Part shown: one piece after another, positions 6,662 through 15,200 of the stretch
Position numbering within the stretch: position 1 is the stretch's first letter
Layout: each line of letters opens with the position of its first letter
From: JBGPYB01 sp041493035
Lineage (GTDB): Bacteria; Acidobacteriota; Vicinamibacteria; Fen-336
Length of the DNA stretch: 19,390 nucleotides
Reading direction: 5' to 3'
Assembly: GCA_041493035.1 (NCBI GenBank)
Contig: JBGPYB010000092.1
Coordinates: 1 to 19,390, forward strand
Notes under the pieces: generated by a model
Database searches by the model: none
The model's input: only the letters and a program-made list of their open reading frames with translations
Told to the model about the DNA's origin: nothing
Program-made: the position numbers and the translations under genes

Positions 6662-7911
6662 GCCAGGCGCGAAGCCCTCGCGCGACGTCGCCCGCCTTCG
6701 ACGTGGCGCAGGTGCGCCGGGACTTCCCGATCCTCGCGACGACGGTTCACGACAAGCCCCTCGTCTATCTCGACAACGCCGCCTCGGCTCAGAAGCCTCA
6801 CGCAGTGATCGACACCGAGCGGCGCGTCTACGAAGAGAGCTACGCCAACGTCCACCGGGGCGTCCACCAGCTCTCGATGCGCGCCACGGACCTCTACGAA
6901 GGGGCCCGGGTGAAGGTGCAGAAGCTGCTGAACGCGGCGTCTCACAAGGAGATCGTCTTCACTCGTGGCACCACCGAGGCCATCAACCTCGTGGCCTCGT
7001 CCTACGGCCGCAAGCACGTCGGCGCCGGCGACGAGGTGTTGATCACGGGTCTCGAGCACCATTCCAACATCGTCCCCTGGCAGATGCTCTGCGAGGAGAA
7101 GGGGGCGCGGCTTCGTGTGGCGCCCCTGAGCGACGCCGGCGAGGTGGTCTTCGATGAGCTGGACCGACTCATCAGTCCGCGGACGCGCATCGTTTCGGTG
7201 GCCCACGTCTCCAACGCCCTGGGGACGGTCCTTCCGATCGCGCGGATCGTCGAGAGAGCCCACGCCCACGGCGTCCCGGTTTTCGTCGACGGCGCCCAGT
7301 CGGTGCCGCGTCTCCCCGTGGACGTGCGTGCCCTCGGCTGCGACTTCTACGCCTTCTCCGGGCACAAGGCCTACGGCCCGTCGGGGATCGGCGTCCTTTA
7401 TGGCCGAGCCGACCTTCTCTCGTCGATGCCCCCGTATCAAGGCGGCGGCGACATGATCCTGTCGGTCACCTTCGAAAAGACGATCTACAACGACATCCCC
7501 TACAAGTTCGAGGCGGGGACGCCCAACATCGCGGGCGCCATCGCCCTTGGGGCGGCGGTGGACTACATGACCGCCCTCGGCCTCGAGGCCATCCATGCCT
7601 ACGAGGACGAGCTTCTGGCCTACGGCACCGAGCGGCTCGCGACGGTGCCGGGGCTCACGCTCATCGGGACAGCGGCGGAGAAGACGGGCGTCCTGTCCTT
7701 CGTCCTCGACGGCGTCCACCCCCACGACATCGGGACGGTGCTGGACTACGACGGGATCGCGATCCGCACGGGACATCACTGCGCCCAGCCCGTGATGGAC
7801 CGCTTCGGGGTTCCTGCGACGGCGCGCGCCTCCCTCGCCTTCTACAACACCCGCGAGGAGATCGACGCCCTCGTCCTGGGGCTTCACAAAGTGCGGGAGA
7901 TGTTCGCATGA
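6658..7911 (+). CDS. sufS: Cysteine desulfurase SufS (class V aminotransferase fold)
   Basis: The 417-residue PLP enzyme converts cysteine to alanine and passes the persulfide sulfur on to SufU. The PLP lysine is K237 in SGHKAYGPSGIGVLYG. Other group II signatures are YLDNAASAQKP (38-47), FTRGTTEAINLVA (101-113), LEHHSNIVPW (132-141), HVSNALGT (183-190) and FVDGAQSVPR (209-218). The persulfide-carrying Cys375 lies in IRTGHHCAQPVM. Length is normal for SufS. It is joined to sufD and sufU by ATGA overlaps on both sides, so its stoichiometry with them is probably translationally coupled. SufS rather than NifS/IscS is supported by the group II motifs and the operon. Confidence 0.97.
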   Translation: MSQARSPRATSPAFDVAQVRRDFPILATTVHDKPLVYLDNAASAQKPHAVIDTERRVYEESYANVHRGVHQLSMRATDLYEGARVKVQKLLNAASHKEIVFTRGTTEAINLVASSYGRKHVGAGDEVLITGLEHHSNIVPWQMLCEEKGARLRVAPLSDAGEVVFDELDRLISPRTRIVSVAHVSNALGTVLPIARIVERAHAHGVPVFVDGAQSVPRLPVDVRALGCDFYAFSGHKAYGPSGIGVLYGRADLLSSMPPYQGGGDMILSVTFEKTIYNDIPYKFEAGTPNIAGAIALGAAVDYMTALGLEAIHAYEDELLAYGTERLATVPGLTLIGTAAEKTGVLSFVLDGVHPHDIGTVLDYDGIAIRTGHHCAQPVMDRFGVPATARASLAFYNTREEIDALVLGLHKVREMFA

Positions 7912-8390
7912 CGACCACGAGGGGCGCGGCGAGCGAGCTCCGGGAGCTCTATCAGGAGGTGATCCTCGACCACGGCAAGCGGCCGAGGAACCTTCGCGAG
8001 ATCCCGGGGGCCGACCGCAAGGCCGAGGGGTTCAACCCCCTCTGCGGCGACCGCGCGACGATCTATCTCACCCTCGACGGGGACGTCGTCAAGGACGCGA
8101 GCTTCGTCGGCAAGGGGTGTTCCATCTCCACCGCCTCCGCCTCGATGATGACCGAGGCCGTCAAGGGGAAGACCCGCGCCGAGGCGGAGGCTCTCTTCGA
8201 GCGCTTCCATGCCCTCGTGACCGGCGTGGAGGCGAAGCCGGGAGGACCGGAGCTCGGGAAGCTCGCCGTCTTCTCGGGGGTCTCGGAGTTCCCCGTGCGG
8301 GTGAAGTGCGCGAGCCTCGCCTGGCACACCTTCAAGGCAGCCCTCCATGGCGAGGCCACACCGGTCTCCACCGAAACGGGGGGCGAATGA
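7908..8390 (+). CDS. sufU: SufU, sulfur transfer protein for SufS
   Basis: The 160-residue protein has the SufU pattern of zinc/sulfur-accepting residues: C46 and D48 in NPLCGD, C71 in GKGCSIS and C134 in VRVKCASLAWHT. The insertion between the second and third motifs (about 85-125) is the feature that distinguishes SufU from the IscU scaffold. In Bacillus-type systems SufU takes the persulfide from the SufS active-site cysteine and hands it to SufBCD. The C-terminal tail after residue 145 looks variable. It overlaps sufS and sufT by ATGA. Presence of SufU explains why no SufE gene is seen. Confidence 0.95.
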   Translation: MTTTRGAASELRELYQEVILDHGKRPRNLREIPGADRKAEGFNPLCGDRATIYLTLDGDVVKDASFVGKGCSISTASASMMTEAVKGKTRAEAEALFERFHALVTGVEAKPGGPELGKLAVFSGVSEFPVRVKCASLAWHTFKAALHGEATPVSTETGGE

Positions 8391-8935
8391 GCATGCGCAA
8401 GTACGCCACCCTCACTCGCGACATCGAGGTGAGCGAGATCCCTGCGGGGACCAGGGCATCGATCCCTTCGGGGACCCCCATCACGATCGTCCAGGCCCTC
8501 GGCGGATCGTTCACCGCAATGACGATGCAAGGGTACATGGTGCGCATCGAAGGGAAGGACGCCGACGCCATCGGTGAAGAGCCTCCCCCGGCCGCGCCGG
8601 CAGCCGAGAACGCCGCGGGACAGTCGACGCTGGATCTCGCGTGGGCCCAGCTCCGCACGTGCTTCGACCCGGAGATCCCCGTCAACATCGTGGACCTGGG
8701 GCTCGTCTACGAGTGCGCGCTCTCGCCCCGGGACGAAGGGGGCGAGAAGGCCACCGTCCGCTTCACCTTGACGGCGCCAGGGTGCGGCATGGGCGATTTC
8801 CTGCGGCAGGATGTCATCGGCAAGCTGATGTCTGTCCCTGGGATCGACCAGGTCGACGCCGAGGTGGTCTTCGACCCGCAGTGGAACCAGTCGATGATGT
8901 CGGACGCCGCCCGGCTTCAATTGGGGATGATGTAG
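8387..8935 (+). CDS. sufT: SufT, MIP18-family (DUF59) Fe-S maturation factor
   Basis: The 182-residue protein has two parts. An N-terminal domain of about 65 residues (TRDIEVSEIPAG..., QALGGSFTAMTMQGYMVRI, DADAIG) is characteristic of SufT proteins. A Pro/Ala linker follows, and then a MIP18-type domain with DPEIPVNIVDLGLVY (94-108) and the TAPGCGMG loop (129-136) containing Cys133. SufT acts in Fe-S protein maturation alongside SUF and is often the last structural gene of sufBCDSU operons. The start is the ATG at 8387, overlapping the sufU stop; a second Met (MSMRK) two codons later is possible. The Rrf2 gene starts at the very next base after its TAG. Confidence 0.94.
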   Translation: MSMRKYATLTRDIEVSEIPAGTRASIPSGTPITIVQALGGSFTAMTMQGYMVRIEGKDADAIGEEPPPAAPAAENAAGQSTLDLAWAQLRTCFDPEIPVNIVDLGLVYECALSPRDEGGEKATVRFTLTAPGCGMGDFLRQDVIGKLMSVPGIDQVDAEVVFDPQWNQSMMSDAARLQLGMM

Positions 8936-9412
8936 ATGAAGCTCAGCACACAGGAAGAGTACGGTCTCCGCTGCTTGTTGCAGCTCGGGCGTCAAGGCGA
9001 CGCCACGAGCCTGACGATATCGGAGCTGAGCGAGCGGGAGGGCATCTCGGCCCCCAACGTCGCCAAGATCATGCGGGTCCTGCGGAAGGCCGGCTTCGTG
9101 ACGAGCACTCGCGGTCAGGCCGGGGGCTACGTGCTCTCGCGCCCCGCGCAGGACGTCTCGGTGGGAGAGGTGCTCGCGGCACTCGGGGGGCGGTTCTTCG
9201 ACGCGAACTTCTGCGACCGCCATGCCGGAGTCGAGTCGCAGTGCATGAACAACTCGGATTGCTCGATCCGTTCGGTACTCCGCCATCTCCAGGACGTGGT
9301 CGACGAGGTCTTGGGCACGCTCACCCTGAAGAGCCTGTTTCGCAACGAGCGCGACATCGGCGCGTCCTGGGCGAGCCGCAACGCCGTCCCTCTTCCGATC
9401 GCGTCACCCTGA
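8936..9412 (+). CDS. Rrf2 family transcriptional regulator (IscR-like)
   Basis: The 158-residue protein has the Rrf2 winged helix: MKLSTQEEYGLRCLLQLG (1-18), recognition region ISELSEREGISAPNVAKIMRVLRKAGFV (28-55) and wing STRGQAGGYVLSRP (57-70). Three cysteines in C93-x9-C103-x5-C109, with His96 nearby, sit where IscR/SufR/NsrR bind their Fe-S cluster; the first spacing is longer than the C-x5-C-x5-C of E. coli IscR. A cluster-sensing repressor of the suf operon is the likely role, forming a feedback loop through the operator-like dyad before sufC. The ATG follows the sufT stop directly (TAGATG), so it is read as the last gene of the operon rather than the first. The final codons and the stop lie inside a repeat-like hairpin (9403-9427), so the C-terminal tail may have been altered by its insertion. 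Confidence 0.92.
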   Translation: MKLSTQEEYGLRCLLQLGRQGDATSLTISELSEREGISAPNVAKIMRVLRKAGFVTSTRGQAGGYVLSRPAQDVSVGEVLAALGGRFFDANFCDRHAGVESQCMNNSDCSIRSVLRHLQDVVDEVLGTLTLKSLFRNERDIGASWASRNAVPLPIASP

Positions 9413-9427
9413 GCGAAGCGAAGGGTC
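9403..9427. repeat. Short repeat-like element with hairpin at a convergent gene junction
   Basis: A 25-nt element with arms ACCCT (9406-9410) and AGGGT (9422-9426) around an 11-nt loop containing tandem GCGAA units (GAGCGAAGCGA). It overlaps the stop codon of the Rrf2 gene and lies 24 bp from the end of the convergent peptidase gene. From memory, very similar sequences occur as dispersed intergenic repeats in many bacterial genomes; only one copy is visible here. There is no T-run, so a terminator role is uncertain. Confidence 0.5.
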
Positions 9428-9445
9428 TCGTCGTTTCCGTCGAAG

Positions 9446-9459
9446 GCGCGCTATCGCGC
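9446..9459. terminator. Small GC-rich hairpin at the end of the peptidase gene
   Basis: GCGCG (9446-9450) and CGCGC (9455-9459) form a perfect 5-bp stem with a CTAT loop that includes the stop codon of the minus-strand peptidase gene. No T-run follows on either strand, so it may be only a weak stop or transcript-stabilising structure. Confidence 0.25.
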
Positions 9460-12270
9460 GAACACGTCCTCCGCCGGCGTGATCCGGATTGCCTCGGGCC
9501 TGATGCCGAGCTTCAACGCGCCGATCACCTTGTCCTCTTCGGCCAGCTCCGCCCTGGGAGCGTCGTACTTGACGGCCGACGGAGCGTCGGTCCCCAGGCG
9601 TTCCTTGAGATCCCCGGCGGCCTTCGTGACCATGACGATCGAGAGGTCTTTCGTCTGGAGGTGCTTTCGGATGGCGGCGTCGACGTCGGCGAGCGTCAGC
9701 TTCTGGAGGCGCTCCCGCATGAAGGACGTGAACTCGGGCGTGCCGTACCACTGCGCGTCCAGGGCGTATCCGAGCTGCTGGCTCTGAGTCGAGGTCATGA
9801 CGAAGACGTTCTTCATCAAGTAGTTTCGAGTCGCCTCGAAGGCCTCTTGCGACAGGCCGTTCTCGATGAGGGCGTCCAGCTCGTGGATGGCGATCCGGAG
9901 CGCCATGTGGGCATCTTCGGGCGTCCGCAGGGGGCGGAGCCATACTTCGAAGAGCTGAGCTCGTCGGGCGACGTTGGGGTCGGGGAAGAACTGGAACATG
10001 CCACGCGGGAACGCCTCGATGTACGCGTAGTCGCCGTAGTTCATCCCCCGGACCTCGCGGATCCGCTTATAGAGGCGCCCCATCGATGCACGATGTTCGC
10101 CGAGCCAGGCGCGCGCCACTGAGAGCGCGACGAAGTCCGGATGGGACCTTGTCACCTCGACAGGGAAGCCGAAGGACACGGCGGTCGCGCGGGTTTCCTT
10201 CGCGATGATTTCGACCTCACGCCCTTCAGGGCGGCGGGCAGCGATGCCTTCCGGTGCTGGAAGAACGGCCCCCGCTGGGAGGTGTGCCAGCTCCGCCTTG
10301 AGACGCGCGACGACCTCGTCAGGAACATCCCCCGACACGCCCACCGTCAGGTTCCCCCGGTTGTAGGCCGCCTTCACGAACGCCTTCACGTCGCCCAAGG
10401 TGATGGCACCGAGTCCCGCCACCGTCCCCAGCACGGGATGACCGTAGGGAGTTCCTGCGAAAACGTTCTGCTGCAAGCGCTCTTTGCCCAACTCCTCCTC
10501 GTTGTCGGCGCGGAGATCACCCTTGAGGGCCGTGAGCTGCGCGTCCTTGAGGCGCGCGAAGTCCTCCTCGCGGAAGCCGGGCTCCGTGAGCATCGGAAGC
10601 GCGACATCGAGAAACGCCTGGGCATTGTCCTTGTGGATGACACCGGTAAAGGTCGTCATCTCTTTGTCCACCCGGGCGTCGAAGCTCCCGGCCATGGGAA
10701 AGAGAGCCTTCTTGATTTCGTCGACCCGAAGGTCCCTTGATCCCGCTTGCGCGATCATGGCCGCCGACAAAGCGGCGAGTCCCTCCTTCCCCTTGGGGTC
10801 GTGGGCCGAACCCGCGGTGAAGAGGAGCGTGACGTCGAGCTGCGGCAGGACTGATTTGAGGGTCACGAGCTTCAGGTCTTCGGCGCCCGTTGACGACGGT
10901 GCCAAGGACGCGAGGAGCGGAAGAGACGTCATCGCCACGGGCATCATCTCTTTCGAGAGGGTCGTCGTCACCAGGCGGGGGTCGGTGAAGTGCTTCTGCG
11001 CCGCGGCCAGAAGGTCCGCCGAGCTGAGGGAGGCCGTCACGCGGAAGAGGTTGTTCACCGTGTCGAAGGACCGGCGGTAGCACACGAAGCGGGCGAGGTT
11101 CGAGGCGATGGCTTCGGTGTTGTCGAGGCTTCGGGCAAAGGCGTAGCGGGCGTTCGACTGGGCGTCGGCCAGCCGCTGGGCGACCACCGGGGTCGTGCGA
11201 GCCGTCGCGAAGGCGCGCAGGATCGCATCGCGAACCGGGACCGCGGCGTCGAGGGTCTTGACGCGAGCGAGAACGGTCGCGAGCGGCGAGTCCACCCTGC
11301 CCGGGTAGTAGACGAACATCTGGTCGACCTTCTGCTCCTGCTCGACGAGGCGCTTGTACAGGTCCGACGTGGGTCCGAACGTCAGATCCAGGAGAGCGTC
11401 GACGGCGGCGTAGTCCTTCTGGGTCTCGGAGAAGGCCGGCGCGTGGAAAGCCACGGTCACCCACGGGAGCGTGTCGCCCGCCCAGGGAACGTGGGCGTAA
11501 ACGCTCGCCACAGGAGGCGGCTCGAGGGGAACATCCACCGTGTGGGTGCCGCGCTTCCAGGAGCCCCAGTACTTCTCGACCAGGGGGAGCACCTGGTCGG
11601 CCACCACGTCCCCGGCCACGATGACCGTCGTGTGCTCGGGGCGATACCAGCGATCGAAGAACGTCTTCGCGTACTCGAACTGGTTGGGCATGTCCTCGAT
11701 GTCCTTCAGGAAGCCCATCGTCGTGTGCTTGTACGTGTGCTTCGTGTAGGCGTGGTCCCGCTGGACCTCGAGGATCTTGTTCACGGGGTCGGCGCTGTTC
11801 TTGTTGTATTCGCCCAGGACGGCTCTGGACTCCGTCTTGAAGGCCTCCTCGGTGTACGAAAGGTTCTGGAAGCGGTCGGCTTCCATCTTCAGGATGATCT
11901 CGAGGTCTTCCTTCGCGAAGGTGGCGTGGTAGTTGGTGTAGTCGTCGTCGGTGTAGGCGTTGCTCCGCGCGCCGGCCCGCGTGAGAACACTCTGGTACCT
12001 GTCGGGCGGGTACTCCTTCGTCCCCCGGAACATCATGTGCTCGAAGAAATGGGCGAAGCCCGACTTGCCCGGCTCCACTTCATTGCGGGAGCCCGTCTGC
12101 ACCGGAATCTGGATCGAGACGAGGTTCGGAAATCCGGTGGGGACGACGATGACCTTGAGGCCGTTGGGAAGGAGCTTCTCCGTGGCCTTGAAGGGGAGGA
12201 TGGGCGTGTCGGCGCTCAGGGGCATGGTCGTCAGGCTCGCAAACAGGAATAGGGCGGGAAAGGGACGCAT
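9451..12270 (-). CDS. Secreted M16 family zinc metallopeptidase, twin-domain
   Basis: The 939-residue protein begins with a signal peptide (MRPFPALFLFASLTTMPLSA, likely cut near SADT). The first M16 domain has the inverted zinc motif H74-F-F-E77-H78 in GFAHFFEHMMFRGT, with Glu154 in ESRAVLGEY at the spacing of the third ligand (HxxEH followed 76 residues later by E). A second, inactive M16 domain fills about 500-939 and holds the conserved RLYKRIREVRGMNYGDYAY segment. This clamshell layout is that of pitrilysin/PqqL-like and processing-peptidase-like enzymes, which degrade peptides in the periplasm or outside. The ATG at 12270 has a good ribosome site (AGGTGA, about 4 nt upstream). It follows the RND gene after 24 bp and is probably the last gene of the efflux operon. 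Its physiological substrate cannot be inferred. Confidence 0.93.
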   Translation of the reverse strand: MRPFPALFLFASLTTMPLSADTPILPFKATEKLLPNGLKVIVVPTGFPNLVSIQIPVQTGSRNEVEPGKSGFAHFFEHMMFRGTKEYPPDRYQSVLTRAGARSNAYTDDDYTNYHATFAKEDLEIILKMEADRFQNLSYTEEAFKTESRAVLGEYNKNSADPVNKILEVQRDHAYTKHTYKHTTMGFLKDIEDMPNQFEYAKTFFDRWYRPEHTTVIVAGDVVADQVLPLVEKYWGSWKRGTHTVDVPLEPPPVASVYAHVPWAGDTLPWVTVAFHAPAFSETQKDYAAVDALLDLTFGPTSDLYKRLVEQEQKVDQMFVYYPGRVDSPLATVLARVKTLDAAVPVRDAILRAFATARTTPVVAQRLADAQSNARYAFARSLDNTEAIASNLARFVCYRRSFDTVNNLFRVTASLSSADLLAAAQKHFTDPRLVTTTLSKEMMPVAMTSLPLLASLAPSSTGAEDLKLVTLKSVLPQLDVTLLFTAGSAHDPKGKEGLAALSAAMIAQAGSRDLRVDEIKKALFPMAGSFDARVDKEMTTFTGVIHKDNAQAFLDVALPMLTEPGFREEDFARLKDAQLTALKGDLRADNEEELGKERLQQNVFAGTPYGHPVLGTVAGLGAITLGDVKAFVKAAYNRGNLTVGVSGDVPDEVVARLKAELAHLPAGAVLPAPEGIAARRPEGREVEIIAKETRATAVSFGFPVEVTRSHPDFVALSVARAWLGEHRASMGRLYKRIREVRGMNYGDYAYIEAFPRGMFQFFPDPNVARRAQLFEVWLRPLRTPEDAHMALRIAIHELDALIENGLSQEAFEATRNYLMKNVFVMTSTQSQQLGYALDAQWYGTPEFTSFMRERLQKLTLADVDAAIRKHLQTKDLSIVMVTKAAGDLKERLGTDAPSAVKYDAPRAELAEEDKVIGALKLGIRPEAIRITPAEDVFAR

Positions 12271-12294
12271 GAGATCACCTCGTGAGGGTGAATC

Positions 12295-15200
12295 TTACTC
12301 CGCCGCGGGGATGGGACCCGCTGTGATCGGATCAGCTTCTGGTGCGGCCGCGGTCGTGCGCCGACGCCGCGCGGCCAGCCACTCGCCCACGGCTGCCGGC
12401 CGCAGCCCATCCAGGTAGGTGTAGACCACCGGGACGACCACCAGCGTCAGAAGGGTCGATGTGATCAGGCCGCCGATGACGGCGCGAGCCATGGGCGCGC
12501 GCATCTCCGCGCCGGCGCCGATGGCGAAGGCGAGGGGGAGCATTCCGAAGATCATGGCCAGCGTCGTCATGACGATGGGCCGGAGGCGCGTCGAGCCCGC
12601 CTTGATGAGGGCCGCGTCCCGCTCCATCCCAGACGCTCGGGCCTGGTTCGCGAAGTCCACGAGGAGGATCGCGTTCTTCGTCACGAGACCCATGAGCATG
12701 ATGAGGCCGATCATGCTCATGATGTTCAGGCTGTCGCGGGTGATGAAGAGCGCCACCGCGACCCCGAAGAGCGAGAGTGGCAGCGACAGCATGATCGACA
12801 GCGGGTGCGTGAACGAACCGAACTGCGACGCCAGGATCAGATAGATGAAGACCACGGCCAAGAAGAGGGCCTGGAACATGTTGGCGAACATTTCCTTGAG
12901 CTCCTCGGCGTCACCGCCGTGCACGATGTCGTACCCAGGGGGAAGCTGGATCCTGGTGGAGGCGGCTTCGAGGTCCGCGGTGATCTCCCCGAGGCTGCGG
13001 CCGTCGGGGTTCGCCGAGATACGCACCTCACGCTGCAAGTCCTTGCGGCGGATCGTCGAGGGTCCGCTGCCTGCCTCGGCGGAGGCGACCTCGCGGAGCC
13101 GGACAAGCATCTTGTCCTGGTTGGGATCGTCCCGCTCGCTCGGGACCGCCAGATCCAGGAGGTCGTCGGCGTAACGCCGCTGGTCGGGCCGCAGGCGGAC
13201 CCGCACGTCGTGGCTGTCGCCGGCGTCGTCTTCGATCACCGTGGCCACTTGTCCCGTCACCGCCGCGCGAAGTGTCGTGCCGATGGATCCCACCTTGACC
13301 TCGAGGTCATTGGCCCGAAGCCGGTCCACGCGCAGCTTCACCTCGGGCTTCGACTTCTCCAGGCTGGTCTCGACGTCCGCCACGCCCCGGACCCTTCCCA
13401 TGGCCTGGGTCAATTCTCGCGAGATCCGGTCCAGCTCGCCGACGTCGCTGCCGCGGACGCTGATTTGAATGGGCTTTTGACCAAAAGGCCCCGCTTCAAA
13501 CAGACCGTAGGTCATCCCCGGGACGTCGGTGATCACGCGGCGCGCCTCGCGGAGCACCTGGCTGAAGCTCTTGCGGCTGGTCCCCTCCTTGAGCTTCACG
13601 AAGGTCCGGCCTTCCGTCACCGGAAGGTACGTCGTGCCAGCCTCGCCGATGACCGTGTAGGTGTAGTCCACGTCGGGGAGGGACTTCAGGTGGCGCACCA
13701 TCTCCAGGGCGCGTTCGCCGGTCTCGCGCAGGGTGGTCCCCGGAGCCGCCTTGAAGGCGACCTGATACTCGCCGCGGTTGAAATCGGGCATGAAGTCACC
13801 CCCGAGGATCCCGAGGATGGGGAAGCTCAGGAGGAACGCCCCGGCGGCGATGGCGAGAACCACGACTCGGTGCTTGAGCGACCACGCGAGGAGCCTCTCG
13901 TAGCGCACGTGGAGATCGTCGAACCAGTGGTTGAAGCCGAGGAGCGCCGCGTGGACGAAGTTCCCGGGGTGCTCCACACCCTCCACGTCCGGATCCACCC
14001 ACCGCGAGGACAGCATCGGGTCGAGGGTGAAGCTGACGAAGAGCGAAACGAGAACGGCCGCGGCGACCGTGATACCGAACTCGTAGAAGAACCGTCCCAC
14101 CATGCCGCCCATGAAGGCCACGGGGATGAAGACCGCGACGATCGTGAACGTCGTGGCCATGACCGCCATGCCGATCTCGGCCGTCCCGTCGCGCGCAGCC
14201 GCGAGGTGGTCCTTCCCGCGCTGCAAATGCCGGACGATGTTCTCGCGGACGACGATGGCGTCGTCGATGAGCATGCCGATGGCGAGAGAGAGGCCCATGA
14301 GGGTCATGATGTTCAGGGTGAAGCCGAAGACCCGCATCACCGTGAAGGCCGCGATGACCGAGATGGGAAGCGTCAGACCGGTGATCACCGTCGAGCGCCA
14401 CGAGTTCAGGAAGAGGAAGACGATCAGGACGGTCAGAAGGCCGCCGATGATCATCGTGGTGTTGACGTCGTGGATCGAGTCGCGGATGAAGTTCGAGTCG
14501 TCGCGAACCGTCTGGAGGGTGATCCCCGGAGGCAGCTCCTTCCCGAGCTTCGCTACCATGGCCTTGACCCCGTCGGCCACGGCCACGGTGTTCGCGCCGG
14601 ACTGCTTGAGGATGTCGAGGGCGAGGGCCGGGCGTTCGTCGAACAGGGCGAGGTTCTTCGGTTGCTCGACACCGTCGATGACCTGGGCCACGTCGCTCAC
14701 CAGGATCGTCGTCCCCACCGCCCGCTTCACCGGGATCCTCCCGATATCGGCGGCGCTGTGCCCGCGCGCGGCCACTCGGACGAGGGCCTCCGTGGCCCCC
14801 CGATCCGCCGACCCTGCCGGAGCATCGATGTTTTCGCGTTGCAGCGCCTCGACGATCTGAGAAAGCGAGAGGCGATAGGCCTCGAGCTTCGGCCGATCGA
14901 CCACGACCTGGATCTCGCGCTTCGACTCGCCCACGAGGTTCACCGCACCGACGCCGGCCACGTTCTCGAGGCGCCTCTTGATGACCTTGTCGGCCAGGTT
15001 GGTCGCCGCTTGCGGTGAGAGACCAGGCGCGTTGACCGCCACCGAAACGATGGGAAGGGCGTTCGGGTCGATGCGCTGGACGATGGGCTCGTCGATGTCG
15101 CGGGGGAGATCGCCGCGGATGCCGGCCACCTTGCCGCGGATGTCCTGGGAGGCCACCTGCGTCGAAACCTCCAGGCGGAACACGATCAGGATGTTCGAGA

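Noticed and set aside
6628..7887. Minus-strand open frame (419 codons) opposite sufS
   Set aside because: sufS is complete and conserved on the plus strand; the antisense translation shows only charged low-complexity sequence.
10990..12252. Plus-strand open frame (420 codons) opposite the M16 peptidase
   Set aside because: It is Val/Gly/Arg/His-rich antisense translation without motifs, in a region where the peptidase has its catalytic domain.
12805..15018. Very long plus-strand open frame (737 codons) antisense to the RND gene
   Set aside because: It is an antisense shadow: His/Asp/Glu/Arg-rich with no fold signature, while the minus strand encodes a fully conserved RND pump.
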